A DNA stretch of 64,000 nt from Metallococcus carri (GTDB taxonomy: Bacteria > Actinomycetota > Actinomycetes > Actinomycetales > Dermatophilaceae), in contig NZ_JAAOIV010000001.1 in assembly GCF_011440275.1 (NCBI RefSeq), positions 372,001-436,000 of the forward strand, written 5' to 3'. Positions 8,533-16,507 of the stretch are shown here, in pieces. Positions within the stretch are counted from its first letter, which is position 1; each line of letters starts with the position of its first letter. Below the pieces are notes generated by a model. That model did not search any database. It had not been told where the DNA came from and saw nothing but the letters and a program-made list of their open reading frames with translations. A program made the position numbers and the translations under genes.

Positions 8533-11500
8533 ATGTTCCGCAAGGTCCTGGTCGCCAACCGTGGCGAGATCGCCGTCCGCGCCTTTCGCGCCGCCACCGA
8601 GCTCGGCGCGGCCACCGTCGCGGTGTTCCCTTACGAGGACCGCAAGAGCGAGCACCGGATGAAGGCCGACGAGTCCTACCAGATCGGCGAGACCGGCCAC
8701 CCGGTGCGGGCCTACCTGTCGCCCGAGGAGATCGTGCGGGTCGCGATCGAAGCGGACGCCGACGCGGTCTACCCCGGTTACGGCTTCCTGTCCGAGAATC
8801 CGGCGCTGGCCGAGGCCTGCGCCGCCGCCGGGGTGACCTTCATCGGGCCGCCGGCCGAGGTGCTGCACCTGACCGGCAACAAGGCCCGGGCGATCGCCGC
8901 CGCCAAGGAAGCCGGGCTGCCTGTGCTGCGCAGCGTGCCGCCGAGTGACGACATCGACGCGCTGATCGGTGGAGCTGAGCAGATCGGTTATCCGGTCTTC
9001 GTCAAGGCCGTCGCCGGCGGTGGCGGCCGCGGCATGCGCCGGGTCGAGCAACCCGAGCAATTGCGCGAATCGCTCGAGGCCGCGATGCGCGAGGCCGAGT
9101 CGGCCTTCGGCGACCCCACCGTCTTCATCGAGGAGGCGGTGGTCGACCCGCGCCACATCGAGGTGCAGATTCTCGCGGACGGCGAGGGCTCCGTCATACA
9201 TCTGTATGAACGTGACTGCTCGGTGCAGCGGCGCCACCAGAAGGTCGTCGAGATCGCGCCCGCGCCCAACCTGGACCCGGAGCTGCGCGACCGGATCTGC
9301 GCCGACGCCGTCGCCTTCGCCCGGCAGATCGGCTATGTCAACGCCGGCACCGTGGAGTTCCTGCTCGACCCCAACGGACGCTATGTCTTCATCGAGATGA
9401 ACCCGCGCATCCAGGTCGAGCACACCGTCACCGAGGAGGTGACCGACGTCGACCTGGTGTCGGCACAGATGCGCATCGCGAGCGGTGAGACCCTCGCCGA
9501 CCTCGGGCTGGCCCAGGAGAACATCCACACCCGCGGCGCCGCGCTGCAGTGCCGGATCACCACCGAGGACCCCGCCAACGGCTTCCGGCCGGACACCGGC
9601 ACGATCACCGTCTACCGCTCGGCCGGCGGCGCGGGCGTGCGCCTGGACGGCGGCACGATCTTCGTCGGCGCCGAGGTCAGCGCGCACTTCGACTCGATGC
9701 TGGTCAAGCTGACCTGTCGCGGGCGCGATTTCCCCACCGCGGTGCGTCGCGCACGCCGGGCGCTGCGCGAGTTCCGGGTGCGCGGCGTCTCGACGAATAT
9801 CCCCTTCCTGGAGGCCGTGCTCGCCGAGCCGACCTTCCAATCCGGCCAGGTGACAACGGGATTCATCGAGCAGCACCCCTCGCTGCTGGCGCCTCGCGTG
9901 TCCGGCGACCGCGGCACCAAGCTGCTGAACTATCTCGCGCACATGACGGTCAACAGCCCGCACGGGTCTCCGGTGCTGGAGGGCAGCGCGCGCGACAAGT
10001 TGCCCGCCCTCGACCTGTCCACTCCCCCGGCGCCGGGCGCGCGCGACCTGCTGCTGCGCGTCGGCCCGGAAGAGTTCGCGCGCCAGTTGCGAGCGCAGGA
10101 CACCGTCGCGGTCACCGACACGACCTTCCGCGACGCCCACCAGTCCCTGCTCGCGACCCGGGTGCGCACCCGCGACCTGCTGCATGTCGCGCCGTATGTC
10201 GCCCGCATGCTCCCGCAACTGTGGTCGGTCGAGGCGTGGGGCGGAGCCACGTATGACGTCGCGCTCCGCTTCCTGTCCGAGGATCCGTGGGCCCGCCTCG
10301 CCGCCCTGCGTGAGGCCATGCCCAACCTGCCCATCCAGATGCTGCTGCGCGGACGCAATACCGTCGGCTACACGCCATACCCCACGCAGGTCACCGACGC
10401 CTTCGTGCGCGAGGCGGCCCGCACCGGCGTCGACGTCTTCCGCATCTTCGACGCGCTCAACGATGTCGAGCAGATGCGGCCCGCGATCGAGGCGGTGCGG
10501 GCGACCGGGACGGCGGTGGCCGAGGTGGCGCTGTGCTACACCGGCGACCTCACCAGCCCGGACGAGCGGCTCTACACCCTCGACTACTACCTGCGCCTGG
10601 CCGAGCGGATCGTCGAGGCGGGCGCCCACATTCTGGCGATCAAGGACATGGCCGGGCTGCTGCGTGCGCCCGCAGCCGCGCGGCTGGTGACCGCGCTGCG
10701 CGAACGCTTCGAGCTGCCGGTGCACCTGCACACCCACGACACGGCCGGCGGCCAGCTCGGCACGCTGCTAGCGGCGATCGGTGCGGGCGTCGACGCGGTG
10801 GATGTCGCGAGCGCACCGATGTCGTCGACGACCAGCCAGGTCTCGATGTCGGCGCTGGTCGCCGCGACCGACGCATCGGACCGCCCGACCGGCCTCGACC
10901 TGCGCGCGGTCGGCGACCTCGAGCCCTACTGGGAGGCGGTGCGCAAGCTCTACCACCCCTTCGAGTCCGGGCTCACCGCACCGACCGGGCGCGTCTATCA
11001 CCACGAGATCCCTGGCGGCCAGCTGTCCAACCTGCGCCAGCAGGCGATCGCGCTCGGCCTCGGTGAGAAGTTCGAGCAGATCGAGGACATGTATGCCGAG
11101 GCCAACCGGATCCTCGGCAATATCGTGAAGGTCACCCCCAGCTCCAAGGTCGTCGGCGACCTGGCCTTGGCGTTGGTCGGGGCCGGGGCGGACCCGCTGG
11201 AGTTCGAGCGGGACCCGGGCAAGTTCGACATACCGGAGTCGGTGATCGGCTTCCTCGGCGGCGAACTGGGCGACCCGCCGGGCGGCTGGCCCGAGCCGTT
11301 CCGCACCAAGGCACTGGCCGGGCGGACCGTGCGACCGCGGGTCGAAGAGTTGTCCGCCGACGACGCCGCGGCGCTGGACGTGGCTCCGCGCGAGACCCTC
11401 AACCGGTTGCTCTTCCCCGGACCGACCGCGGCCTTCGAGCAGGCGCTTGAGCAGTATTCCGACCTGTCGGTGCTGTCGACCAAGGAGTTCCTGCACGGTC

Positions 11501-11916
11501 TGGCCGTGGGCGAGGAGCACGAGGTCGAGATCGAGCGGGGCAAACGGCTGCTGCTCGGGGTGCAGTCGATCAGCGATGCCGACGAGCGCGGGTATCGCAC
11601 CGTGATGTGCACGGTCAACGGGCAGTTGCGGCCGGTGCAGGTGCGCGACGAATCGGTGAAATCGACTGTGGCACAGGCGGAAAAGGCCGATCCGTCGTCG
11701 CCGGGTCAGGTGGCTGCGCCGTTTGCCGGCATGGTCACGGTGACCGTCGGCGAGGGCGATGTTGTCGAGGCCGGTGCTGCTGTTGCGTCGATCGAGGCGA
11801 TGAAGATGGAGGCCGCGATCACCGCACCGGTGGCCGGCACCGTCCAGCGCGTCGCGCTCAGCGGGCAGTCGCAAGTCGAAGGCGGCGACCTGATCGTCGT
11901 GCTCGATCCCTCCTGA
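8533..11916 (+). CDS. pyc: Pyruvate carboxylase
   Basis: This 1127-aa biotin enzyme carboxylates pyruvate to oxaloacetate (anaplerosis). Domain order is biotin carboxylase and ATP-grasp (about 1-450, with KAVAGGGGRGMR and EMNPRIQVEHTVTEE), carboxyltransferase with a metal centre (about 530-800, TFRDAHQSLLATRVRT, HLHTHDT), PYC/OADA linker, then the biotinyl domain with EAMKMEA near the end. Length is normal for a full-length single-chain PYC. GGGAG lies about 7 nt before the ATG. It is monocistronic, convergent with the DUF2207 gene, and the two are separated by a repeat array. Confidence 0.97.
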   Translation: MFRKVLVANRGEIAVRAFRAATELGAATVAVFPYEDRKSEHRMKADESYQIGETGHPVRAYLSPEEIVRVAIEADADAVYPGYGFLSENPALAEACAAAGVTFIGPPAEVLHLTGNKARAIAAAKEAGLPVLRSVPPSDDIDALIGGAEQIGYPVFVKAVAGGGGRGMRRVEQPEQLRESLEAAMREAESAFGDPTVFIEEAVVDPRHIEVQILADGEGSVIHLYERDCSVQRRHQKVVEIAPAPNLDPELRDRICADAVAFARQIGYVNAGTVEFLLDPNGRYVFIEMNPRIQVEHTVTEEVTDVDLVSAQMRIASGETLADLGLAQENIHTRGAALQCRITTEDPANGFRPDTGTITVYRSAGGAGVRLDGGTIFVGAEVSAHFDSMLVKLTCRGRDFPTAVRRARRALREFRVRGVSTNIPFLEAVLAEPTFQSGQVTTGFIEQHPSLLAPRVSGDRGTKLLNYLAHMTVNSPHGSPVLEGSARDKLPALDLSTPPAPGARDLLLRVGPEEFARQLRAQDTVAVTDTTFRDAHQSLLATRVRTRDLLHVAPYVARMLPQLWSVEAWGGATYDVALRFLSEDPWARLAALREAMPNLPIQMLLRGRNTVGYTPYPTQVTDAFVREAARTGVDVFRIFDALNDVEQMRPAIEAVRATGTAVAEVALCYTGDLTSPDERLYTLDYYLRLAERIVEAGAHILAIKDMAGLLRAPAAARLVTALRERFELPVHLHTHDTAGGQLGTLLAAIGAGVDAVDVASAPMSSTTSQVSMSALVAATDASDRPTGLDLRAVGDLEPYWEAVRKLYHPFESGLTAPTGRVYHHEIPGGQLSNLRQQAIALGLGEKFEQIEDMYAEANRILGNIVKVTPSSKVVGDLALALVGAGADPLEFERDPGKFDIPESVIGFLGGELGDPPGGWPEPFRTKALAGRTVRPRVEELSADDAAALDVAPRETLNRLLFPGPTAAFEQALEQYSDLSVLSTKEFLHGLAVGEEHEVEIERGKRLLLGVQSISDADERGYRTVMCTVNGQLRPVQVRDESVKSTVAQAEKADPSSPGQVAAPFAGMVTVTVGEGDVVEAGAAVASIEAMKMEAAITAPVAGTVQRVALSGQSQVEGGDLIVVLDPS

Positions 11917-11965
11917 CCGCCGTCGCCGGTTGATCCCCAGCCACCATCGCCGTCGAGCCTCACCC

Positions 11966-12230
11966 ACCATCGCTGGTTGAGCAAGGGCCGAGCTTGCGAG
12001 GACCGCGTCGAAATCACCCTTCCCGCTGCGATGCCTCACCGCGGCGCTGCGAGGCGGGAGGCGGCGACCGCGGGGTACACCGGGTTTCGACGCGCTCACT
12101 CGTTCCTCGCTCGCTTGCTCAACCAGCGGTGCTGTTTCGACGCGCTCACTCGTTCCTCGCTCGCTTGCTCAACCAGCGGTGCTGTTTCGACGCGCTCGCT
12201 CGTTCCTCGCTCGCTTGCTCAACCAGCGGG
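11966..12230. repeat. 50-bp tandem array (x3) with an upstream inverted copy, between convergent genes
   Basis: Three near-identical direct units with 50-bp period start at about 12083, 12133 and 12183. Each has core GTTTCGACGCGCTC, then CGTTCCTCGCTCGCTTGCTC and AACCAGCGG. A diverged inverted copy (GCTGGTTGAGCAAG ... CGCGTCGAAA) lies at about 11968-12014, so the stretch can fold into a long hairpin. It fills the 322-bp gap between the 3' ends of pyc and the DUF2207 gene and could serve as a two-way terminator. The same CTCAACCA-containing family recurs at 51836-52088. Confidence 0.85.
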
Positions 12231-12238
12231 GATGTTCG

Positions 12239-14074
12239 TCACCAGGAGGAGGTGCCGCCGCCTCCGCCACCGCCACCGGAGAAGCCGCCGCTGAAGCCGC
12301 TGCCACCCGATGACCCCGGCGTGCTCGACATCGACGTCGCCGCGCTGGTGTTGAAACCGTCCAGCCCGGTGCCGATGCCGGCGAAATTCGGCGTCATCCC
12401 GATGTACCAGACCGGCATCGAGATCGGCTGCCCAGCCGCAGCGGCCGCCTGAGCCACCCGCTCGAAGGTCGCGGCCCATTGGGTCGCAATGCCGAGCACC
12501 ACGGCATACGGCATATAGCGCGAGAAGATCCGCTCGGCCTCCTCGAACTTCAGCTGGTATTGCTCGGCGGTCTTCAGATATTCGGCGAACCCGAGCGACT
12601 GGGTGCGCACGGCGGCACCGGTGGGCGTGCGGGCGGGCAGCCGACGGCCGAGCAGGATCACGATGATGCCGGCGAGGACCAGACCGAGCGGTATGCCGAT
12701 CAGCCACCAGGCCTGCATCCCGACCAGACCGAAGAAGCCGACCACGAAGGCGGGCACGAAGAGCGCCACGCCACACCCGGTCGCGCAGCCCTTGCGGGTC
12801 TTGGGGTCACCGACGAACCAATCGCGCGCCCGCGCCTCGCCGTCGAGCTGACCGCGGACCAACTTGAGCCGGGAGGCGAAGGTGTTGCGCAGGTCCGACA
12901 GCCGCACCGGCGACCCGTCGCGGAACAGCGACTGCAGCAACGTCTGCTCATAGGGCAGCAACCGCTGATCGCGCGGGGGCTCGAGCGCGGTCAGCTCCCA
13001 GTCGGACTTGGACAACAGGCCCGACCCGGGCAGCTCGCGCATCCGCAGGAAGCCGCGCACCGCCAGGTCGACGATGGTGGCCGAGACGTCGATGTTGCGG
13101 GAGCCTTCGTTGAGCACGGTGCCCATCAGCGCAGGCGTCACCCCGGCCGGCGGCTGGAATTGCACCGCAACGACATCCGAGCCGCCCGTCGTCGTCGCGG
13201 CCGACTGACCGGGCGCCGCAGTGAGCCCGGGCGTGACATCGGCGAACTTCCGGTCGCGGCCCTTGGCGAAGACGAGCAGACCCATCACGACCGCTGCCAG
13301 CACCGGAGCGCCGATGCCGACCCCCCAGCTGATCGGCAGCAGCGTGCCCTTGGCCGCCTCGGCCGGCGAGACATTGATGCCGCCGCTGCGCAGATCGAAG
13401 GAGGTGTCGGTGAACACCTTCGCCGGGAAGGCGGCGACGACCGTCATCCCCTGATTCGGCCCCAGGTTGGTCGCGCTGAAGGTCGCCTCCTGCCCCGGGC
13501 TGGAGGTGCAGGTCTCCTTCGAGCCGTAGCTGCCCTGGTAACACGTCGTCCGGCTGATCGCGGCCGGCCCGGTGACGGTCACCCGGGCGCGGTCGGTCGG
13601 CACGCTGGTCTGCAAGCCGAGGACATTCCAGTTGAGTTCGACGGTGCTGCCCTGTGGGTTCACGACATGCGCGAGCGTGTAGTTGACCTCGTAGGTCTGC
13701 GTGCCGGAGACCGTTCGATTGGGGTCACCGATCCGCAGGGTGGTGTATTCGCCGTCGTCAATCTGGCTCACCTGAGCCGGCGCTCCGGACGGGCTGGAGG
13801 CCGAGACCGCGCTCATCTGATAGGCCCGGTGCCGGTCGGTCTCGTTCTTGAAGCCCTGTGCCGTGACGATCTTGCGCTGTATGCCGTGCCGTTCGCTCGA
13901 ATCGAACTGGTAGACGAGCCGCTCACTCACCCGCACCGACCCGTCGGCCTGCACCGCATAGGTCGCGGTGAAATCGTTAATCCGGTCACCGCCCGCCGCC
14001 CGCGCAAGGGGCGCAGGCAGCAGGGTGAACAGCAGGATCAGCAGTGCCCCCGAAGCGGCGATCAGGCGACGCAT
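12239..14074 (-). CDS. DUF2207 predicted membrane protein
   Basis: This 611-aa protein starts with a signal peptide (about 1-26, ending ARA-AGG). A large extracytoplasmic beta-rich domain follows with the DUF2207 pattern INDFTATYAVQADGSVRVSE. A membrane span lies near 260-280, a cytoplasmic region follows with a hairpin of two spans (GIPLGLVLAGIIVILL), and the tail is very Gly/Ser-rich (GGFSGGGGGGGG). The molecular function of DUF2207 is unknown. The ATG is followed 18 bp downstream by a small membrane-protein gene on the same strand that reads towards it. Confidence 0.85.
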   Translation of the reverse strand: MRRLIAASGALLILLFTLLPAPLARAAGGDRINDFTATYAVQADGSVRVSERLVYQFDSSERHGIQRKIVTAQGFKNETDRHRAYQMSAVSASSPSGAPAQVSQIDDGEYTTLRIGDPNRTVSGTQTYEVNYTLAHVVNPQGSTVELNWNVLGLQTSVPTDRARVTVTGPAAISRTTCYQGSYGSKETCTSSPGQEATFSATNLGPNQGMTVVAAFPAKVFTDTSFDLRSGGINVSPAEAAKGTLLPISWGVGIGAPVLAAVVMGLLVFAKGRDRKFADVTPGLTAAPGQSAATTTGGSDVVAVQFQPPAGVTPALMGTVLNEGSRNIDVSATIVDLAVRGFLRMRELPGSGLLSKSDWELTALEPPRDQRLLPYEQTLLQSLFRDGSPVRLSDLRNTFASRLKLVRGQLDGEARARDWFVGDPKTRKGCATGCGVALFVPAFVVGFFGLVGMQAWWLIGIPLGLVLAGIIVILLGRRLPARTPTGAAVRTQSLGFAEYLKTAEQYQLKFEEAERIFSRYMPYAVVLGIATQWAATFERVAQAAAAAGQPISMPVWYIGMTPNFAGIGTGLDGFNTSAATSMSSTPGSSGGSGFSGGFSGGGGGGGGTSSW

Positions 14075-14092
14075 GACCTCACTCTAGGCAGA

Positions 14093-14473
14093 TCACAACT
14101 GCGGCCGCGGCAACCGCAAGGCCAGGACCAGCCCGAGCAGCGCGGTCAGCCCGATCAGGATGCCGAGCGCGGGCGCACCCGAGGTCGTCAGGGTGAACGC
14201 GGCGAGCAGCGCGAAGCCGTGCCAGAGCAGCGTCGGCGTGCGCGCGAAGGCTCGTTGCCCGGCCAGTGCCCACGCCAGGGCCCCGGCGCAGGCCGCGAGG
14301 ACGACGACGGTGAGCGCGAAGCTCAGCGCCCGGCCGCGGTCCGCCGAGCCGCCCATGCCGATGACGGCGTCCACGGCCACCACCAGCAGGCCCACGGCGT
14401 GCACCGCGGTCACCGCCGCCGCGGCGCGCCAACTTCCCAGTGACGGCGCGGAATCGGCGGGTTCGGTCGGCAT
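14093..14473 (-). CDS. Small integral membrane protein
   Basis: This 126-aa protein has about four hydrophobic helices (AVHAVGLLVVAVDAVIG; FALTVVVLAACAGALAWAL; WHGFALLAAFTLTT; GILIGLTALLGLVLAL). I do not recognise a family with certainty; the four-helix layout resembles many uncharacterised actinobacterial membrane proteins. The start MPTEPADS overlaps a copy of the 8-mer. It ends 18 bp before the DUF2207 start, so the two may be co-transcribed. It is divergent from whiB1. Confidence 0.65.
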   Translation of the reverse strand: MPTEPADSAPSLGSWRAAAAVTAVHAVGLLVVAVDAVIGMGGSADRGRALSFALTVVVLAACAGALAWALAGQRAFARTPTLLWHGFALLAAFTLTTSGAPALGILIGLTALLGLVLALRLPRPQL

Positions 14474-14545
14474 ACCGTCCAGGGTAGTGAGTGACTGATG
14501 TGACCAAGCACTCACCTTCGAAAGCGAACAGAGGTCGCCAAACCC

Positions 14546-14565
14546 CTTGTGCATTCATGCACAAG
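14546..14565. promoter_or_regulatory. CRP/FNR-type operator upstream of whiB1
   Basis: The palindrome CTTGTGCATTCATGCACAAG has 9-nt perfect arms around two central bases and contains TGTG-N8-CACA, the arrangement of CRP/GlxR sites. It lies about 170 bp before the whiB1 start and 73 bp before the divergent membrane-protein gene. In M. tuberculosis, whiB1 is known to be controlled by the cAMP receptor Rv3676. Confidence 0.65.
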
Positions 14566-14731
14566 TCTGTGAGCCTTGGGGAACAGGAGTGCGCGTGGTG
14601 CGCGTTGACCCACGAGCCAGCAGGTTCGAACCGGCGAACGCCCGGTCCGCGACCGGCGCCTCAGGCCCCACGAGGGCTGCTTAGACCACGAAGTGCACTA
14701 CCACCGCACGATTTCGAAGGAGCATGACCGC

Positions 14732-14980
14732 ATGGATTGGCGCGACCGCGCTGCTTGTCTCGACGAGGACCCCGAGCTTTTCTTCCCGATCGGCAACACG
14801 GGCCCGGCGTTGCAGCAGATCGAGGACGCAAAGGCCGTGTGCCGTCGCTGCGAGGTCATCGACACCTGCCTGAAATGGGCCTTGGAGTCCGGCCAGGACG
14901 CCGGCGTCTGGGGCGGGTTGTCCGAGGACGAGCGTCGCGCGATGAAGCGACGCAACGCCCGAGCTCGCCGAGCCGGCTGA
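14732..14980 (+). CDS. whiB1: WhiB1-type iron-sulfur transcription regulator
   Basis: This 82-aa Wbl protein has four cluster cysteines: C9 (AACLDED) and the later three in AVCRRCEVIDTC. The GVWGG turn follows, then the basic C-terminal tail MKRRNARARRAG. It binds a [4Fe-4S] cluster that is sensitive to nitric oxide and, in mycobacteria, contacts the principal sigma factor. GAAGGAG lies 9 nt before this ATG; an ATG 8 nt upstream is out of frame. It is convergent with pdtaS, an arrangement conserved in actinobacteria, and has a CRP-like site upstream. Confidence 0.95.
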   Translation: MDWRDRAACLDEDPELFFPIGNTGPALQQIEDAKAVCRRCEVIDTCLKWALESGQDAGVWGGLSEDERRAMKRRNARARRAG

Positions 14981-14999
14981 GGCCTCACCCGAATTTCTC

Positions 15000-16481
15000 T
15001 CACGGCGCTGCCGCGGGTCGATCCCGCAGCAGCGCCGTCATCATGACCGCGGTCCCCTCCTGCGGCCGCGACCAGCTGATCGTGCCGCGCAGGTCGGCCA
15101 CCAGCGACCGCACGATCTGCACCCCCAGCCCGGCCCGACCCGGGTCGAAATCTTCCGGCAGCCCACCACCGTCGTCGCGCACCTCGACCTCGAGCCGAGT
15201 CTCGCTCGCATCCTCGGTGCGCCGGGCCGTCACGACCACCTCTCCCCCGTCGGCGACGCCGTGCTCGATCGCGTTCTGGATGAGTTCGGCCAGGATCATC
15301 GCCATCGAGGTCGCGTCTTCCGAGCACAGCACTCCGAAGCGGCCCTCGATCCGTCCGCGCAACTGCGCCCCCGACCGGCTGCCGATGTCCAGTGCCGCCG
15401 TCAGACCGCGTGCCGCGATCTCGTCGAAGTCGACCGCATCGTCCAGCCGGCCGCTCAGCGTCTCGTGCACCGCCGCGATCGTCGCCACCCGTCGCTCCGC
15501 ATCGCGCAGCGCGGCCTGCCCCGCCGGATCGCTCACCCGCCGCCCCTGCAGCCGCAGCACCGCGGCGACCGTCTGCAGGTTGTTCTTCACCCGGTGGTGG
15601 ATCTCGCGGATCGTCGCGTCCTTGGTGAGCAACTCCCGCTCACGCCGCCGCAACTCACTCACATCGCGCACGAGCAGCACTGCGCCGATCCGCCGCCCGC
15701 GATCGAGCAGCGGTATGCCGCGCAGGGTCACGTGGGCGCTGCGCGTCTCGATCTCCGAGCTGCTCGCGACCCGGCCACGCAACACCTGCTCGAGGTCCTC
15801 GTCCGGCCACGGCCGTGGCGGCAGCAGCGCCCGCACGAGTTCGGCCAGCGGGGCACCGACGAGTTCGGCCTCGTGCCCGAGGCGGTGCATCGCCGAGACC
15901 GCATTCGGGCTGGCATAGGTCACCGCGCCTTCGGCGTCCAGCCGCAGCACACCGTCGCCGACCCGCGGCGCACCGCGCTGCGCGGTGCCGGTCGCCTGCT
16001 CGCCCGGAAAGTCACCGGCCGCAATCATCCGCGCCAGCGCGTCGGCGGTCGCCAGATAGGTCACCTCGAGCCGGCTCGGCGTGCGCATCGAGGCCAGGTT
16101 GGTATGCCGGGTGAGCACCGCGATCGGCTGCCCGGAACGCACCACCGGGATCGCTTCCTCACGCACCGGCATGTCGTCACGCCATACCGTCATGGGGGCC
16201 CGCACGATCGCGCGATCGGCGAAGGCGCCCCGCACGTAGACCGCCCGCGCAGGCGTCACCAGCGTGCCGACGAGATCCTCGCTGAACACACCGACGCCGG
16301 TGGTGGGCCGCACGTGCGCGACCGCGACCCAGTCGTCCTCGCGGGTCGGTGCCCAGAGCACCAGGTCGGCGAAGGACAGGTCGGCGATCAGCTGCCAGTC
16401 CCCGACGAGCAGGTGCAGCCAGTCGACCTCGGCCTCGGACAGGTCGGTGTCCCGGTGCAGCACGTCGTTCATCGAGGGCAC
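15000..16481 (-). CDS. pdtaS: PdtaS-type sensor histidine kinase
   Basis: This is a soluble kinase of about 493 aa. The GAF-like N-terminus carries WLHLLVGDWQLIADLSFADLVLW, a PAS domain lies in the middle, and then come the HisKA_2 helix (IREIHHRVKNNLQT, phosphorylated His) and an HATPase domain with ELIQNAIEHG and GLGVQIVRSLVADL. In mycobacteria PdtaS phosphorylates PdtaR, an ANTAR antiterminator, which is not in this window. I place the start at GTG 16481 because VPSMNDVL lines up with the usual family start; ATG 16472 is the alternative and neither has a good ribosome site. It lies 26 bp after gdh on the same strand. Confidence 0.9.
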   Translation of the reverse strand: MPSMNDVLHRDTDLSEAEVDWLHLLVGDWQLIADLSFADLVLWAPTREDDWVAVAHVRPTTGVGVFSEDLVGTLVTPARAVYVRGAFADRAIVRAPMTVWRDDMPVREEAIPVVRSGQPIAVLTRHTNLASMRTPSRLEVTYLATADALARMIAAGDFPGEQATGTAQRGAPRVGDGVLRLDAEGAVTYASPNAVSAMHRLGHEAELVGAPLAELVRALLPPRPWPDEDLEQVLRGRVASSSEIETRSAHVTLRGIPLLDRGRRIGAVLLVRDVSELRRRERELLTKDATIREIHHRVKNNLQTVAAVLRLQGRRVSDPAGQAALRDAERRVATIAAVHETLSGRLDDAVDFDEIAARGLTAALDIGSRSGAQLRGRIEGRFGVLCSEDATSMAMILAELIQNAIEHGVADGGEVVVTARRTEDASETRLEVEVRDDGGGLPEDFDPGRAGLGVQIVRSLVADLRGTISWSRPQEGTAVMMTALLRDRPAAAP

Positions 16482-16507
16482 GACGTGCAGCGTAGGTGAA
16501 TCGCGCG

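Noticed and set aside
8467-10737. 756-codon open frame on the minus strand opposite pyc
   Set aside because: Pyruvate carboxylase is unmistakable on the + strand; the antisense frame is a GC-codon shadow without motifs.
14620-14660. GGTTCGAACC T-loop-like sequence upstream of whiB1
   Set aside because: No acceptor, D or anticodon arms can be built around it, so it is not a tRNA.
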